From Kluyvera genomosp. 3 (lineage in GTDB: Bacteria; Pseudomonadota; Gammaproteobacteria; Enterobacterales; Enterobacteriaceae): DNA of 64,000 nucleotides. Below are positions 46,101 through 58,242 of the stretch, one piece after another. The position numbers were made by a program, and so were the translations under genes. Numbering within the stretch: the first letter of the stretch is position 1; every line of letters starts with the position of its first letter. A model generated the notes under the pieces. It searched no databases and was not told where the DNA came from. It saw nothing but the letters and a program-made list of their open reading frames with translations. The stretch spans positions 3,194,645-3,258,644 of the forward strand of contig CP022114.1 of the NCBI GenBank assembly GCA_002211745.1. Reading direction: 5' to 3'.

Positions 46101-47433
46101 CGGCTGTTCGTAAGCCGGTTGTTGAGGCTGAGCGTACTGCGGCTGTTCGTAAGCCGGTTGTTGAGGCTGAGCGTACTGCGGCTGTTCGTAAGCCGGCTGC
46201 TGAGGCTGAGCGTACTGCGGCTGTTCGTAAGCCGGTTGCTGAGGCTGAGCGTACTGCGGCTGCTCGTAAGCCGGTTGCTGAGGCTGAGCGTACTGCGGGT
46301 GTTCGTAAGCAGGCTGCTGCACTGGCGGCCAGCCTTCTGGCGCAGGTGCGATAGTTGGATCAACGGCAGTTGGCGACGGCACGGACTGCCATTCCACGCC
46401 CGGCGCTTCCCCTGGCGCAATCGCCTGGGTCGAATCGGCTGCCCATACTGGGTTGAAGCAACGGCAGTTGCTGCGGCAGCTGGCGCGGTCACCGAGTGGC
46501 CATTCAGCAGCGGATCATATTCATCATACTCCGCCGCGCGCGTCGCGCTGGCACCGGAGAACAGTACATCATCAGGATCGGCCTGGGCTGAATAGCGGGC
46601 AGTCTCTTCCGGCTCATCCATTCGGCGGCCGAGAACAGCGCTTCGTCGGTTTTGCGGCCCATCGGGTTTGCGAATTTTTCAGCAATATGCTTACGGCGGG
46701 CCAGTGCGCCACGCAGGATGCGGGCACGACGAGATTCGCGCGTATTGCTCTGCGCCACGTCATCTTCGTACTCGTCTTCTTCTTCGTATTCGTCTTCATC
46801 GACCCAGGTATCGTCGCGACGGGTGCGATTGCTGGCAAAAGTCAGGATATTGAGGATCCAACTGCCCATTTTCTCGGCGATACTGACCCAGGACCAGCCG
46901 GTAAACAGCGTCAGACCCGCCGCCCAGATGCACAATAAGGCAATGGTGCCGCCGCTGCTATGCAGCATGGGCTGTAACGCGGTGCTGAGCAGGCTGCCAA
47001 TCACGCCGCCGGACGCAAAGTACCAGATATCATCGGCGTTAATGGCGGCAAGGCCGCAGGAGGTCAGGATCAGCGCCAACACGCCAATCAGGCGCAGCGA
47101 TACGGCAAAATAGTCGATGTAGTCTTCGCTGGCACGGTGTCGCCAGGCGAACCAACAGCCGCCAATGATAATCACCGGAATGGTGTAAGCCATCACGCCG
47201 AAAATGAAGAACAGCGTATCGGCCAGCCATGCTCCGGGCGCGCCGCACAAATTGTGGATAGGCTCATGCCAGGCCGTTTGCGACCAGCTGGGATCGGAAG
47301 GATTGAAGCTCAGTAGTGCTGCCATTAGCCAGACGGCAAAAATGGCGCAGAGAAGGAGTAACGCCTCAAGGAGCCGGCGTCCGCTGCTGAGTTTTGTGAG
47401 TTTGACTTCTTTGTCTTCTGTATATTCCTGGCT
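43199..47433 (-). CDS. ftsK: FtsK, septal DNA translocase
   Basis: Division protein that anchors at the septum and pumps chromosome termini. The TTG at 47433 ([19 protein letters not shown]) follows GGAGAG and matches E. coli. An N-terminal four-helix domain is followed by a long Pro/Gln linker, then the motor with Walker A GTTGSGKS and a C-terminal winged-helix gamma domain ([20 protein letters not shown]). Seven missing bases are inferred. They are near 46635, 46430 and 43744, three between 43560 and 43585 that cancel in frame, and one near 43243. Corrected length is 1413 residues against 1329 in E. coli. The excess lies in the repetitive linker. Confidence 0.94.
45805..46317 (-). repeat. 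Thirteen 39-bp tandem repeats in the ftsK linker
   Basis: Thirteen head-to-tail copies of a 39-base unit, counted by their GTACTGCGG/CATACTGCGG anchors spaced exactly 39 bases apart. Each codes for [13 protein letters not shown] or a one-to-three residue variant (YEHPQ at one end, PEQPV at the other). Copies are nearly identical in DNA, which favours recent expansion by slippage or unequal exchange. A second, less regular Gln/Pro block ([10 protein letters not shown]) lies at about 44770-44930. Confidence 0.93.
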
Positions 47434-47500
47434 CAAGAAAGGCTCTCCAGGTGCCAAATGCTAAAACGGACAACAGTGCCAGATTGCGCCGACACTGTTG

Positions 47501-47516
47501 CTGTATGGATTAACAG
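47501..47516 (-). promoter_or_regulatory. LexA (SOS) box upstream of ftsK
   Basis: CTGT ATGGATTA ACAG fits the LexA consensus CTGT-N8-ACAG exactly at the conserved ends. It lies 68 bases upstream of the ftsK TTG. In E. coli the proximal ftsK promoter is the SOS-inducible dinH locus, so the site agrees with known biology. Confidence 0.8.
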
Positions 47517-47556
47517 GAGTGTAATCAAACTACGCTGATTTTGCACCTGTTCCGTT

Positions 47557-48050
47557 TTAGCGGGTCTTAATTACCAGACGATTACTCTGCTTGACCTCTT
47601 CCATCACGACGTAAGTACGGGTGTCGTTAACGCCTGGCAGGCGTAGCAGGGTCTCGCCAAGAAGCTTACGGTAAGCCGACATATCCGGTACGCGGGTTTT
47701 CAACAGATAGTCGAAATCACCGGATACCAGGTGACATTCTTGAATTTCTTCAAGTTTTTGCACGGCGGCGTTAAATTGTTCAAACACGTCCGGCGCACCG
47801 CGATTCAGAGTAATCTCAACAAATACCAGCAGCGATGCATCCAGATAATGCGGGTTTAACAGCGCGGTATAGCCCTGAATAAAACCCTGTCGTTCCAGAC
47901 GACGTACGCGCTCAAGGCACGGGTCGGAGAAAGTCCTACTCTTTTGGAAAGCTCGACGTTCGAAATACGCCCATCTTTTTGCAGCTCATTCAGGATGTTG
48001 CGGTCGATGCGGTCGAGATCTTTGCCAGGGCGTTTTTTACTATCTACCAT
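47557..48050 (-). CDS. lrp: Lrp, leucine-responsive global regulator
   Basis: AsnC/Lrp-family DNA-binding protein controlling amino acid and surface genes. HTH NVELSKRVGLSPTPCLERVRRL in the N-terminal third, RAM ligand domain after it, ending SNRLVIKTR. One missing C near 47924 (GACCCGTG for GACCCCGTG) splits the frame. Corrected length is 164 residues, apparently identical to E. coli Lrp. The ATG at 48050 (MVDSKKRPGKDLDRID) is the family start. Divergent from trxB across a long gap. Confidence 0.96.
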
Positions 48051-49564
<1,514 letters not shown>

Positions 49565-49591
49565 TCTTTACAAGTCAGTAACAAAAGTAAA

Positions 49592-49617
49592 AAAGGCGAC
49601 GATAAGTCGCCTTTATT
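49592..49617 (+). terminator. Rho-independent terminator of trxB
   Basis: Stem AAAGGCGAC, loop GATAA, GTCGCCTTT followed by ATTTTTTCT, 28 bases past the trxB stop. Confidence 0.88.
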
Positions 49618-49687
49618 TTTTCTGCGATGTAACATTGCCGCGCCCATAACTGAAACCATTATCCATAAGCCACCTGCTAAGCGCCCA

Positions 49688-51453
49688 ATGAATAAAAGTC
49701 GCCAACAAGAACTCACCCGCTGGCTCAAACAGCAAAGCGTCCTGTCTCGCCGCTGGTTGATGCTCTCCCGCCTGCTCGGCTTCGCCAGTGGGATACTGAT
49801 TATTGCTCAGGCGTGGCTGCTGGCCCGCATCCTCCACCATATGATTATGGAGAACATTCCGCGCGAGGCGCTGCTGATGCCGTTTATTCAGCTGGTGCTG
49901 GTTTTCGTCCTCCGCGCCTGGGTGGTGTGGCTGCGCGAACGGGTCGGTTTTCATGCCGGGCAACAGATTCGCTTTGAGATTCGCCGTCAGGTGCTGGATC
50001 GTCTGCAACAGGCTGGCCCGGCGTGGATTCAGGGCAAGCCGGCAGGCAGTTGGGCGACGCTGATTCTTGAGCAAATTGACGATATGCACGACTACTACGC
50101 CCGCTACCTGCCGCAGATGGCGCTGGCTGCCTGCGTGCCGCTGCTGATCGTCGTCGCCATTTTCCCGTCCAACTGGGTCGCCGCGTTGATACTGCTAGCC
50201 ACCGCTCCGCTGATCCCGCTGTTTATGGCGCTGGTCGGCATGGGCGCCGCCGACGCCAACCGCCGCAACTTCCTGGCCCTGGCGCGCTTGAGCGGCCACT
50301 TCCTTGACCGCCTTCGCGGCATGGATACCTTACGTATTTTTGGCCGTGGAAAAGCCGAGACCGATAATATCCGCGAAGCCTCGCAGGATTTTCGCCAGCG
50401 CACCATGGAAGTTCTGCGCCTGGCGTTCCTCTCCTCCGGCGTACTGGAGTTTTTCACCTCCCTTTCAATTGCACTGGTGGCGGTCTATTTCGGTTTCTCA
50501 TACCTCGGTGAGCTGAATTTTGGCAGCTACGGCGCGGTGGTCACGCTCTCCTCCGGCTTCCTGGCGCTGATTCTGGCCCTGAATTCTTCCAACCGCTACG
50601 CGATTTGGGGACCTTTTACCACGCCAAAGCCCAGGCGGTAGGCGCTGCCGACAGCCTGAAAACCTTCCTTGAAGCGCCGCTGGCGCACCCGGAACAGGGT
50701 GAGCAGGTGCTGGAGACCAGCGAGCCGGTGTCGCTTTGCGCGAAAGATCTGTTCATCACTTCGCCGGAAGGCAAAATGCTCGTCGGCCCGCTCAACTTCA
50801 CGCTCAATGCCGGGCAGCGAGTGGTGCTGGTGGGGCAAAGTGGTTCCGGTAAAAGCTCGCTGTTGAACGCACTGGCCGGTTTCCTCCCCTACAGCGGTTC
50901 GCTGAAGGTCAACGGTATCGAACTCCGTCATCTGCAACCGGAAAGCTGGCATCGATTGATGAGCTGGGTCGGTCAAAATCCACAGCTGCCGGCCGCCACG
51001 CTGCGCGAGAACGTGCTGCTGGGCAACCCGGAGGCCAGCGAAGAGCAATTGCACCAGGCGCTGGAAAAAGCGTGGGTCAATGAGTTTCTGACGCAACTTC
51101 CTGACGGCATTGATACCGTGGTTGGCGAGCAGTCCGCGCGCCTCTCCGTCGGCCAGGCGCAGCGCGTCGCCGTCGCCCGCGCCCTCCTCGCTCCTTGCCG
51201 TCTGCTGCTGCTCGATGAACCTGCCGCCAGCCTTGATGCTCATAGCGAACAGCGCGTCATGCAGGCGCTGGGTGAAGCCTCAACGCAACAAACGACCCTG
51301 ATGGTCACCCACCAGTTGGAAGGTATTACCGAGTGGGACGCTATCTGGGTCATGGAAAACGGCCAGATTATCGAGCAAGGCTCGTATTCGCAGCTGGTTG
51401 CAGCCAACGGCGTTTTCGCCAGCCTGCTGGCCAATCGTCAGGAGGAGATCTAA
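49688..51453 (+). CDS. cydD: CydD, ABC exporter subunit for glutathione/cysteine
   Basis: Half of the heterodimeric CydDC exporter that moves reduced thiols to the periplasm and is needed for cytochrome bd assembly. An N-terminal six-helix domain is followed by an ATPase with Walker A GQSGSGKSS, signature LSVGQAQRVAVARALL and Walker B LLLLDEPAASLD. One missing C near 50579 (GGCCCTG for GGCCCCTG, giving LILAPEFFQPLRDLG) breaks the frame. Corrected length is 588 residues, as in E. coli. Its TAA is directly followed by the cydC ATG. Confidence 0.95.
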
Positions 51454-53173
51454 ATGCGCGCACTGTTGCCTTATCTGGCGCTCTATAAACGCCATAAATG
51501 GCTATTAAGCCTCGGCGTGGTTCTGGCGATTGTGACGCTGCTCGCCAGCATTGGCTTGCTGACGCTTTCCGGCTGGTTTCTCTCCGCTTCGGCGGTTGTC
51601 GGGTTTGCCGGCGCTTACAGTTTTAACTATATGCTGCCTGCGGCGGGCGTGCGCGGCGCGGCGATTATCCGTACCGCCGGGCGTTACTTTGAACGTCTGG
51701 TCAGCCATGACGCCACTTTCCGCGTCTTGCAGCATCTGCGCGTCTTCACCTTCAGCAAACTGCTGCCGCTCTCACCTGCCGGGCTGGCGCGTTTTCGTCA
51801 GGGCGAGCTGCTCAACCGCATGGTGGCCGATGTCGATACGCTGGATCATCTATATCTGCGCGTGATTTCTCCGCTGGTTGGCGCGCTGGTGGTTATTCTG
51901 GTCGTTACCGCCGGATTAAGCCTGTTGGACGTCAATCTGGCCCTGACGCTTGGCGGAATTATGCTCGCCACGCTGCTGATACTGCCACCGCTGTTTTATC
52001 GCGCGGGTAAACCCACCGGCGAGCAACTCACTACGCTGCGTGGTCAATATCGCCAGCAGCTCACCGGCTGGCTGCAAGGACAGGCGGAGCTGACCATTTT
52101 CAACGCCAGCGATCGCTATCGTAAACAGATGGAACAGACGGAGCTTAACTGGCACGACGCGCAGCGCCGCCAGTCTGAACTGACCGCGCTGTCTCAGGCG
52201 CTGATGCTGCTGATTGGCGCCGCAGCCGTGGTCGCGATGTTGTGGCTTGCCGCCGGCGGCGTGGGCGATATCGCCCAGCCGGGCGCATTGATTGCACTGT
52301 TTGTTTTCTGCGCGCTGGCGGCCTTTGAAGCTCTGGCCCCGGTGACCGGCGCGTTCCAGCATTTGGGACAGGTGATTGCGTCAGCGCTGCGCGTGAGCCA
52401 GATTATCGAGCAACAGCCGGAAGTCACTTTCCCGCAGCAGGCCAGCGTTCGTCCACAGCAGGTAGCGCTCACGCTGAAAGAGGTCGCCTTTACCTATTCA
52501 GAGCAGACGCAACCCGCGCTGGAAAATCTCTCGCTGCACGTGGCAGCCGGGAGCATATCGCTATCCTCGGACGCACCGGCTGCGGCAAATCAACGCTCCT
52601 GCAACTGCTAACCCGCGCATGGGATCCGCAGCAGGGCAGCATTTTGCTCAACGATGTCGCGCTTAATCAGTTCGATGAGCAGACGCTGCGTCAGACCATG
52701 AGTCTGGTGCCTCAGCGCGTGCATCTGTTCAGCGCCACGCTGCGCGACAACCTGCTGCTGGCCCGGCCAGATGCCACCGACGATATGCTTAGTGACGTAC
52801 TGCGTCGCACGGGCTGGAGAAATTGCTGGAAGATGCCGGTCTCAACAGCTGGCTTGGCGAAGGCGGCCGCCAGCTTTCTGGCGGCGAACTGCGCCGTCTG
52901 GGCATTGCCCGTGCGCTATTGCACGATGCGCCGCTGATGCTGCTGGACGAACCGACCGAAGGGCTGGACGCCACCACCGAAAGCCAGATTCTTGAACTGC
53001 TGGCTGAAGTCATGCGCGAAAAAACGCTGCTGATGGTTACCCACCGCCTGCGCGGTCTGGCGCGCTTTAATCGGATAATTGTCATGGACAACGGGCAAAT
53101 TATTGAGCAAGGTAATCATACAGAACTGCTGGCAAAACAAGGTCGTTACTACCAGTTCAAACAGCGTCTGTAG
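51454..53173 (+). CDS. cydC: CydC, ABC exporter subunit for glutathione/cysteine
   Basis: Partner of CydD. Six-helix domain, then ATPase with Walker A GRTGCGKST, signature LSGGELRRLGIARALL and Walker B LMLLDEPTEGLD. Two missing Gs are inferred, near 52549 (CCGGGAGC for CCGGGGAGC) and near 52813 (ACGGGCTGG for ACGGGGCTGG). Corrected length is 573 residues, identical to E. coli. Start ATG abuts the cydD stop. Followed by aat after 41 bases. Confidence 0.95.
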
Positions 53174-53214
53174 ACTATGATTGAGTTAACTTAGTTTCGT
53201 GGGGTTTTCGCGAC

Positions 53215-53918
53215 ATGCGCCTTGTGCAGCTTTCTCGTCATTCGATTGCTTTTCCCTCCCGGAGGGCGCATTACGTGAACCCAACGGGCTGCTGGCGCTC
53301 GGCGGCGATCTTGGCCCCGCGCGTCTGCTAATGGCCTATCAACGCGGGATCTTCCCGTGGTTTTCGCCCGGCGACCCGATCCTCTGGTGGTCGCCGGATC
53401 CTCGCGCCGTGCTGTGGCCCGAGCAGTTCCATCTCAGCCGCAGTATGAAACGCTTTCATCGCCAGTCGCCCTATCGCGTCACGCTCAATTATGCCTTTAG
53501 TCAGGTGATCGAGGGCTGCGCGCAGGATCGCCACGAAGGCACCTGGATCACCACCAGCATCAGCCAGGCCTACCATCGCCTGCATGAGCTGGGTCACGCG
53601 CATTCTATCGAGGTCTGGCAGGGAGAAACGCTGGTTGGCGGCATGTACGGCGTCGCGATGGGCGGGCTGTTTTGCGGCGAGTCTATGTTCAGCCGCGCGG
53701 AGAATGCCTCTAAAACCGCGCTGTACGTATTCTGTGAGGCGTTTAGCCGTGCGGGCGGCAAACTGATTGACTGCCAGGTGTTAAACAGCCATACCGCGTC
53801 TCTGGGCGCGATAGAGATACCTCGCCGCGACTACCTTGAATATCTCAATACGCTACGCATGCAGCCGCTGGAGGACAAATTCTGGGTTCCGGGGCAGCTC
53901 TTTTCACCTGAAGCGTAA
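53215..53918 (+). CDS. aat: Aat, leucyl/phenylalanyl-tRNA-protein transferase
   Basis: Adds Leu or Phe to proteins with N-terminal Arg or Lys, marking them for ClpS-ClpA-ClpP (N-end rule). The ATG at 53215 gives [15 protein letters not shown]. One missing C near 53262 (CCTCCCGG for CCTCCCCGG) then shifts the frame; correction continues [18 protein letters not shown]. Core [20 protein letters not shown] and GESMFSR are family hallmarks. Corrected length is 234 residues, as in E. coli. clpS and clpA lie only about 1-3 kb away, so tag writer and reader are neighbours. Confidence 0.95.
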
Positions 53919-54419
<501 letters not shown>

Positions 54420-54477
54420 TCACCGCAGATAATGAGCGTCTGGCGCCACGTTCGCCGAGCGCTATTTGCCGAATGTG

Positions 54478-54505
54478 ATGCCCTGCTTAGGCGGGGCATT
54501 TTTTT
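54478..54505 (+). terminator. Rho-independent terminator of infA
   Basis: Stem ATGCCCTGC, loop TTAG, GCGGGGCAT (one T-G pair) followed by seven Ts. Confidence 0.85.
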
Positions 54506-54523
54506 GGCTTTCTTTCATCCGTA

Positions 54524-54756
54524 TCATAAAACATAAGTGTCGGGTTTATGCGCCTTCCGCCAGTTATGGCTATCCCGCAACCCTTCAGCCGACTCTTCCG
54601 CCACCACACGCAGTTCATCGCTATCAGCCTCATGGCGTAGCTGGTGACCGACGTTCTTAACCAACAAAAATTGGTGGCCTTTATGCCCGCCATCAGTTGG
54701 CCAGAAAATAAGGCACACGTCAGCAACATCACCGATAACACTTTTGTTAACATCAT
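54524..54756 (-). CDS. Small predicted secreted protein of unknown function
   Basis: Reading frame of 77 residues after adding one G near 54686 (GCGGGCAT for GCGGGGCAT). Residues 1-24 look like a signal peptide (MMLTKVLSVMLLTCALFSGQ then LMAG) with likely cleavage near A23. The mature part is short, charged and His-rich at its start (HKGHQFLLVKNVGHQLRHEA), with an acidic middle (DSDELRVVAEESAEGL). I do not recognise a function. From memory it may belong to the small DUF2554-type proteins, which I could not verify. It stands alone between infA and clpA. Its codons and the open frame on both sides of the break support a real gene. Confidence 0.68.
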
Positions 54757-54871
54757 CCCACCGTTCGGCCAAATCCTGTCGTTAGCATGCCGCGGCTTAC
54801 GTCGGGTTATTATTCAACAGTTCAAATTTGCGAAAATGATCTGTCAACGTCGCCCGAGAAACGAGAGACAA

Positions 54872-54900
54872 AAAAAAACCGAGCCACTATCAGCTCGGTT
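54872..54900 (-). terminator. Rho-independent terminator of clpA
   Basis: Stem AACCGAGC / GCTCGGTT with an eight-base loop, followed on the minus strand by about eight Ts. It begins 26 bases past the clpA stop. Confidence 0.9.
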
Positions 54901-54925
54901 TTCGTTTTAATGCGAGTGCTCGCCG

Positions 54926-57198
54926 TTAATGCGCCGCTTCCGGTTTGTGCTTCTGGGCACTGTGGAAGCCGTAGGTCAGCGCATTTTTCTCTTTATCGAG
55001 CGCCACGGTCACCTGACCGCCGTCCACCAACGAACCAAACAGCAGTTCGTTAGCCAGCGGTTTCTTCAGGTTATCCTGAATCACACGCGCCATTGGACGC
55101 GCGCCCATCGCCCGGTCATAGCCTTTGTCGGCCAGCCAGTTGCGGGCTTCCTGGCTCACTTCCAGCGAGACGCCTTTCTGATCCAGCTGAACCTGCAGCT
55201 CGACAATGAACTTATCCACCACCTGATGGATCACGTCGGTAGACAGATGATCGAACCAGATAATGTTGTCCAGACGGTTACGGAACTCTGGGTAAAGATC
55301 TTTTTGATCTCTTCCATCGCGTCGGTGCTGTTGTCCTGCTGGATAAGACCAATCGATTTACGCTCGGTTTCACGTACGCCGGCGTTGGTGGTCATCACCA
55401 GCACCACGTTACGGAAGTCGGCTTTACGACCGTTGTTATCCGTCAACGTGCCGTTGTCCATCACCTGCAACAACAGGTTAAAGACGTCCGGGTGCGCTTT
55501 TTCGATTTCGTCCAGCAGCAGCACCGCGTGCGGATGCTTAATCACCGCATCGGTCAGCAGGCCGCCCTGATCAAAACCAACGTATCCCGGAGGCGCGCCG
55601 ATCAGGCGGCTCACCGTGTGGCGTTCCATATATTCAGACATATCGAACCGCAGCAGCTCAATGCCCATCGCCTTCGCCAGCTGGACGGTCACTTCCGTTT
55701 TACCTACCCTGTCGGGCCAGCAAACAGGAAGGAGCCCACCGGGCGATGCTCGTGGCCGAGACCCGCACGGCTCATCTTAATCGCTTCCGTCAGCGCATCG
55801 ATGGCGTTATCCTGACCAAATACCAGCATTTTCAGGCGATTGCCGAGCGTTTTCAGCGTATCGCGATCGCTCTGGGAGACGCTTTTCTCCGGGATACGCG
55901 CAATGCGCGCGACCACGGATTCAATGTCCGCCACGTTAATCGTTTTCTTACGCTTGCTCACTGGCATCAGGCGAGCGCGGGCGCCAGCCTCATCAATCAC
56001 GTCGATTGCTTTATCCGGCAGATGACGATCGTTGATGTATTTCACCGCCAGTTCCACCGCCGCGCGCACCGCTTTGGCGGTATAGCGTACGTCGTGGTGT
56101 GCTTCGTATTTCGGCTTCAGGCCGTTCAGAATCTGCACGGTCTCTTCTACCGACGGTTCGGTAATATCAATTTTCTGGAAACGACGCGCCAGCGCCCTGT
56201 CCTTCTCAAAGATATTGCTGAATTCCTGGTAGGTGGTCGAGCCCATTACCCGAATCTTGCCGCTGGAGAGCAGCGGTTTAATCAGGTTTGCCGCGTCCAC
56301 CTGGCCACCCGACGCGGCACCCGCACCGATAATGGTGTGGATTTCGTCGATGAACAGAATGCTGTTGGTATCCTGCTCTAACTGTTTGAGCAGTGCTTTG
56401 AAGCGTTTTTCGAAATCGCCGCGGTATTTGGTGCCCGCCAGCAGCGAGCCAATATCCAGCGAGTAGATAGTGCAGTCGGCCATGATTTCCGGCACGTCAC
56501 CGCGCACAATGCGCCATGCCAGGCCTTCGGCAATCGCCGTTTTCCCGACGCCAGATTCCCCACCAGCAGCGGGTTGTTTTTACGACGGCGGCACAGCACC
56601 TGAATGGCGCGCTCCAGCTCTTTGTCGCGACCGATCAGCGGGTCAATGCCCCAACGCGAGCAAGCTGATTAAGGTTGGTGGTGAAGTTTTCCATACGTTC
56701 CTCCCCGCCTGCTTGCTCTTCATTAGGTTGCTGGTTTCCGGAATCGGAAGGCTGGCTTGGCTCGTCTTTACGCGTGCCGTGAGAGATGAAGTTCACCACG
56801 TCAAGGCGGCTGACTTCATGTTTACGCAGCAGATAGGCGGCCTGCGACTCCTGCTCGCTGAAAATCGCCACCAGGACGTTAGCGCCGGTCACTTCGCTAC
56901 GCCCGGAAGACTGGACGTGGAAGACCGCGCGTTGCAGAACACGCTGGAAGCTGAGCGTCGGTTGTGTTTCGCGCTCTTCTTCACTGACCGGCAGAACCGG
57001 CGTGGTTTGTTCGATGAAGGCTTCGAGTTCTTGACGCAGCGCCACCAAATCAACCGAGCACGCTTCCAGCGCTTCACGGGCCGATGGATTGCTAAGCAGA
57101 GCCAGCAACAGATGCTCGACGGTCATAAACTCGTGACGGTGCTCGCGCGCTCTGGCGAAAGCCATGTTTAAACTGAGTTCCAGTTCTTGATTGAGCAT
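54926..57198 (-). CDS. clpA: ClpA, ATPase subunit of the ClpAP protease
   Basis: Double-AAA+ unfoldase for ClpP. The N-domain binds ClpS. D1 has Walker A GESGVGKT (restored) and [11 protein letters not shown]2 has GPTGVGKT (restored) and [11 protein letters not shown]. The ATG at 57198 ([14 protein letters not shown]) follows GGAGG. Four missing bases are inferred, near 56650 (five Gs read as four), 56563, 55711 and 55290. Corrected length is 758 residues, identical to E. coli. Two of the four breaks fall in or next to the P-loops because these are G-rich. Confidence 0.95.
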
Positions 57199-57227
57199 AG
57201 GCACCTCCCCCAATTTTCATGCCTGTA

Positions 57228-57548
57228 TCAGGCTTGTTCCAGCGTACACAGCAGCGGATGCTCGTTCTCCCTCGCGTACTGATTCACCATCGCAACTTTG
57301 GTTTCGGCGACTTCTGCCGTAAAAACACCACAAATTGCTTTACCCTGATAGTGAACCGTTAGCATCAACTGTGTTGCGCGTTCTACATCATAAGAAAAGA
57401 ATTTTTGTAACACGTCAATAACAAACTCCATCGGAGTGTAATCATCATTGACCAATATCACTTTATACATTGACGGGGGTTTAAGCCCATCCTGAAGTTT
57501 ATCTGCCGCAAGCTGGTCGAAGTCCAGCCAGTCTCTGGTCTTACTCAT
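57228..57548 (-). CDS. clpS: ClpS, N-end rule adaptor of ClpAP
   Basis: 106-residue adaptor that binds N-degron substrates and hands them to ClpA. The core [22 protein letters not shown] holds the substrate-pocket residues. Intact and the same length as E. coli ClpS. The 29-base gap to clpA suggests co-transcription. Confidence 0.97.
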   Translation of the reverse strand: MSKTRDWLDFDQLAADKLQDGLKPPSMYKVILVNDDYTPMEFVIDVLQKFFSYDVERATQLMLTVHYQGKAICGVFTAEVAETKVAMVNQYARENEHPLLCTLEQA

Positions 57549-57890
57549 TGTCAGTCATCATCGTCGGTGTCATCAATTGCTGCTGACGAGGCTGCGTACA
57601 CGTATGGCTCCGTATTATTGACAGGATTAATGACACATTTCCCCGGCCAGCACGTTACCTTTCGTTCTTGCACATACAAGCTCTCAATTTACTGTAGATC
57701 ATAGATAACTATCACCTATAGCTGTCATTCGCGAACTCTGTCACATTCCCGTCAATAGCGTTAACTGCTTCAAATTTTGATGCATTTTACCCCTTTAGCC
57801 TCCGCAAACGCTTGACGCACTGTGCGAAATATCTAAATTGTACTGGCGAGAGTTGGTGAGGTTTTGAACAACTCCTGACTCCACCACCGG

Positions 57891-57926
57891 TTCATTCCAT
57901 CTACTTATAAACGTATAATAGAGTTA
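57891..57926 (+). promoter_or_regulatory. Predicted cspD promoter
   Basis: TATAAT at 57914-57919 with TTCATT at 57891-57896 (17-base spacer) would start transcription near 57926, 17 bases before cspD. The whole clpS/cspD gap (57549-57942) is 394 bases and holds no gene that I can see. A TTGACG at 57812 could belong to another promoter. Confidence 0.5.
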
Positions 57927-57942
57927 CGAAGGATGTCGAAGT

Positions 57943-58164
57943 ATGGAAATGGGTACTGTTAAGTGGTTCAACAATGCCAAAGGGTTCGGTTTCATTTGCC
58001 CGGAAGGCGGTGGCGAGGACATCTTCGCCCATTACTCCACCATCCAGATGGATGGGTACAGAACGTTAAAAGCCGGACAAGCCGTCCAGTTTGATGTCCA
58101 CGAGGGGCCGAAAGGTAATCATGCTAGCGTGATTATCCCCGTGGAAGCAGAAACAGCCGCCTAG
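57943..58164 (+). CDS. cspD: CspD, cold-shock-like replication inhibitor
   Basis: 73-residue cold-shock domain protein. In E. coli it is induced in stationary phase, not by cold, and binds single-stranded DNA. RNP1 KGFGFI at residues 13-18 and the RNP2-type DIFAHY are present. Start ATG at 57943 after AAGGA. Intact. Divergent from clpS as in E. coli. Confidence 0.96.
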   Translation: MEMGTVKWFNNAKGFGFICPEGGGEDIFAHYSTIQMDGYRTLKAGQAVQFDVHEGPKGNHASVIIPVEAETAA

Positions 58165-58198
58165 TTTACTGCCCCATTGTGTACATCCCGCCGTCAAA

Positions 58199-58227
58199 AT
58201 GCCAGTCCTTCTGACTGGCATTTTTTC
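58199..58227 (+). terminator. Rho-independent terminator of cspD
   Basis: Perfect stem ATGCCAGTC, loop CTTCT, GACTGGCAT, then a T-run. It lies between cspD and the convergent macB. Confidence 0.9.
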
Positions 58228-58242
58228 ATTTATTTTTCGCCG

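Noticed and set aside
43695-46397. CRISPR array at the 39-bp repeats
   Set aside because: Copies are contiguous with no spacers, in frame with ftsK, and no cas genes are nearby.
45720-46595. 291- and 188-codon repetitive frames opposite ftsK
   Set aside because: They are readings of the 39-bp repeat array on the other strand, giving Leu/Arg- or Ala/Glu-rich repeats; the true coding frame is the FtsK linker.
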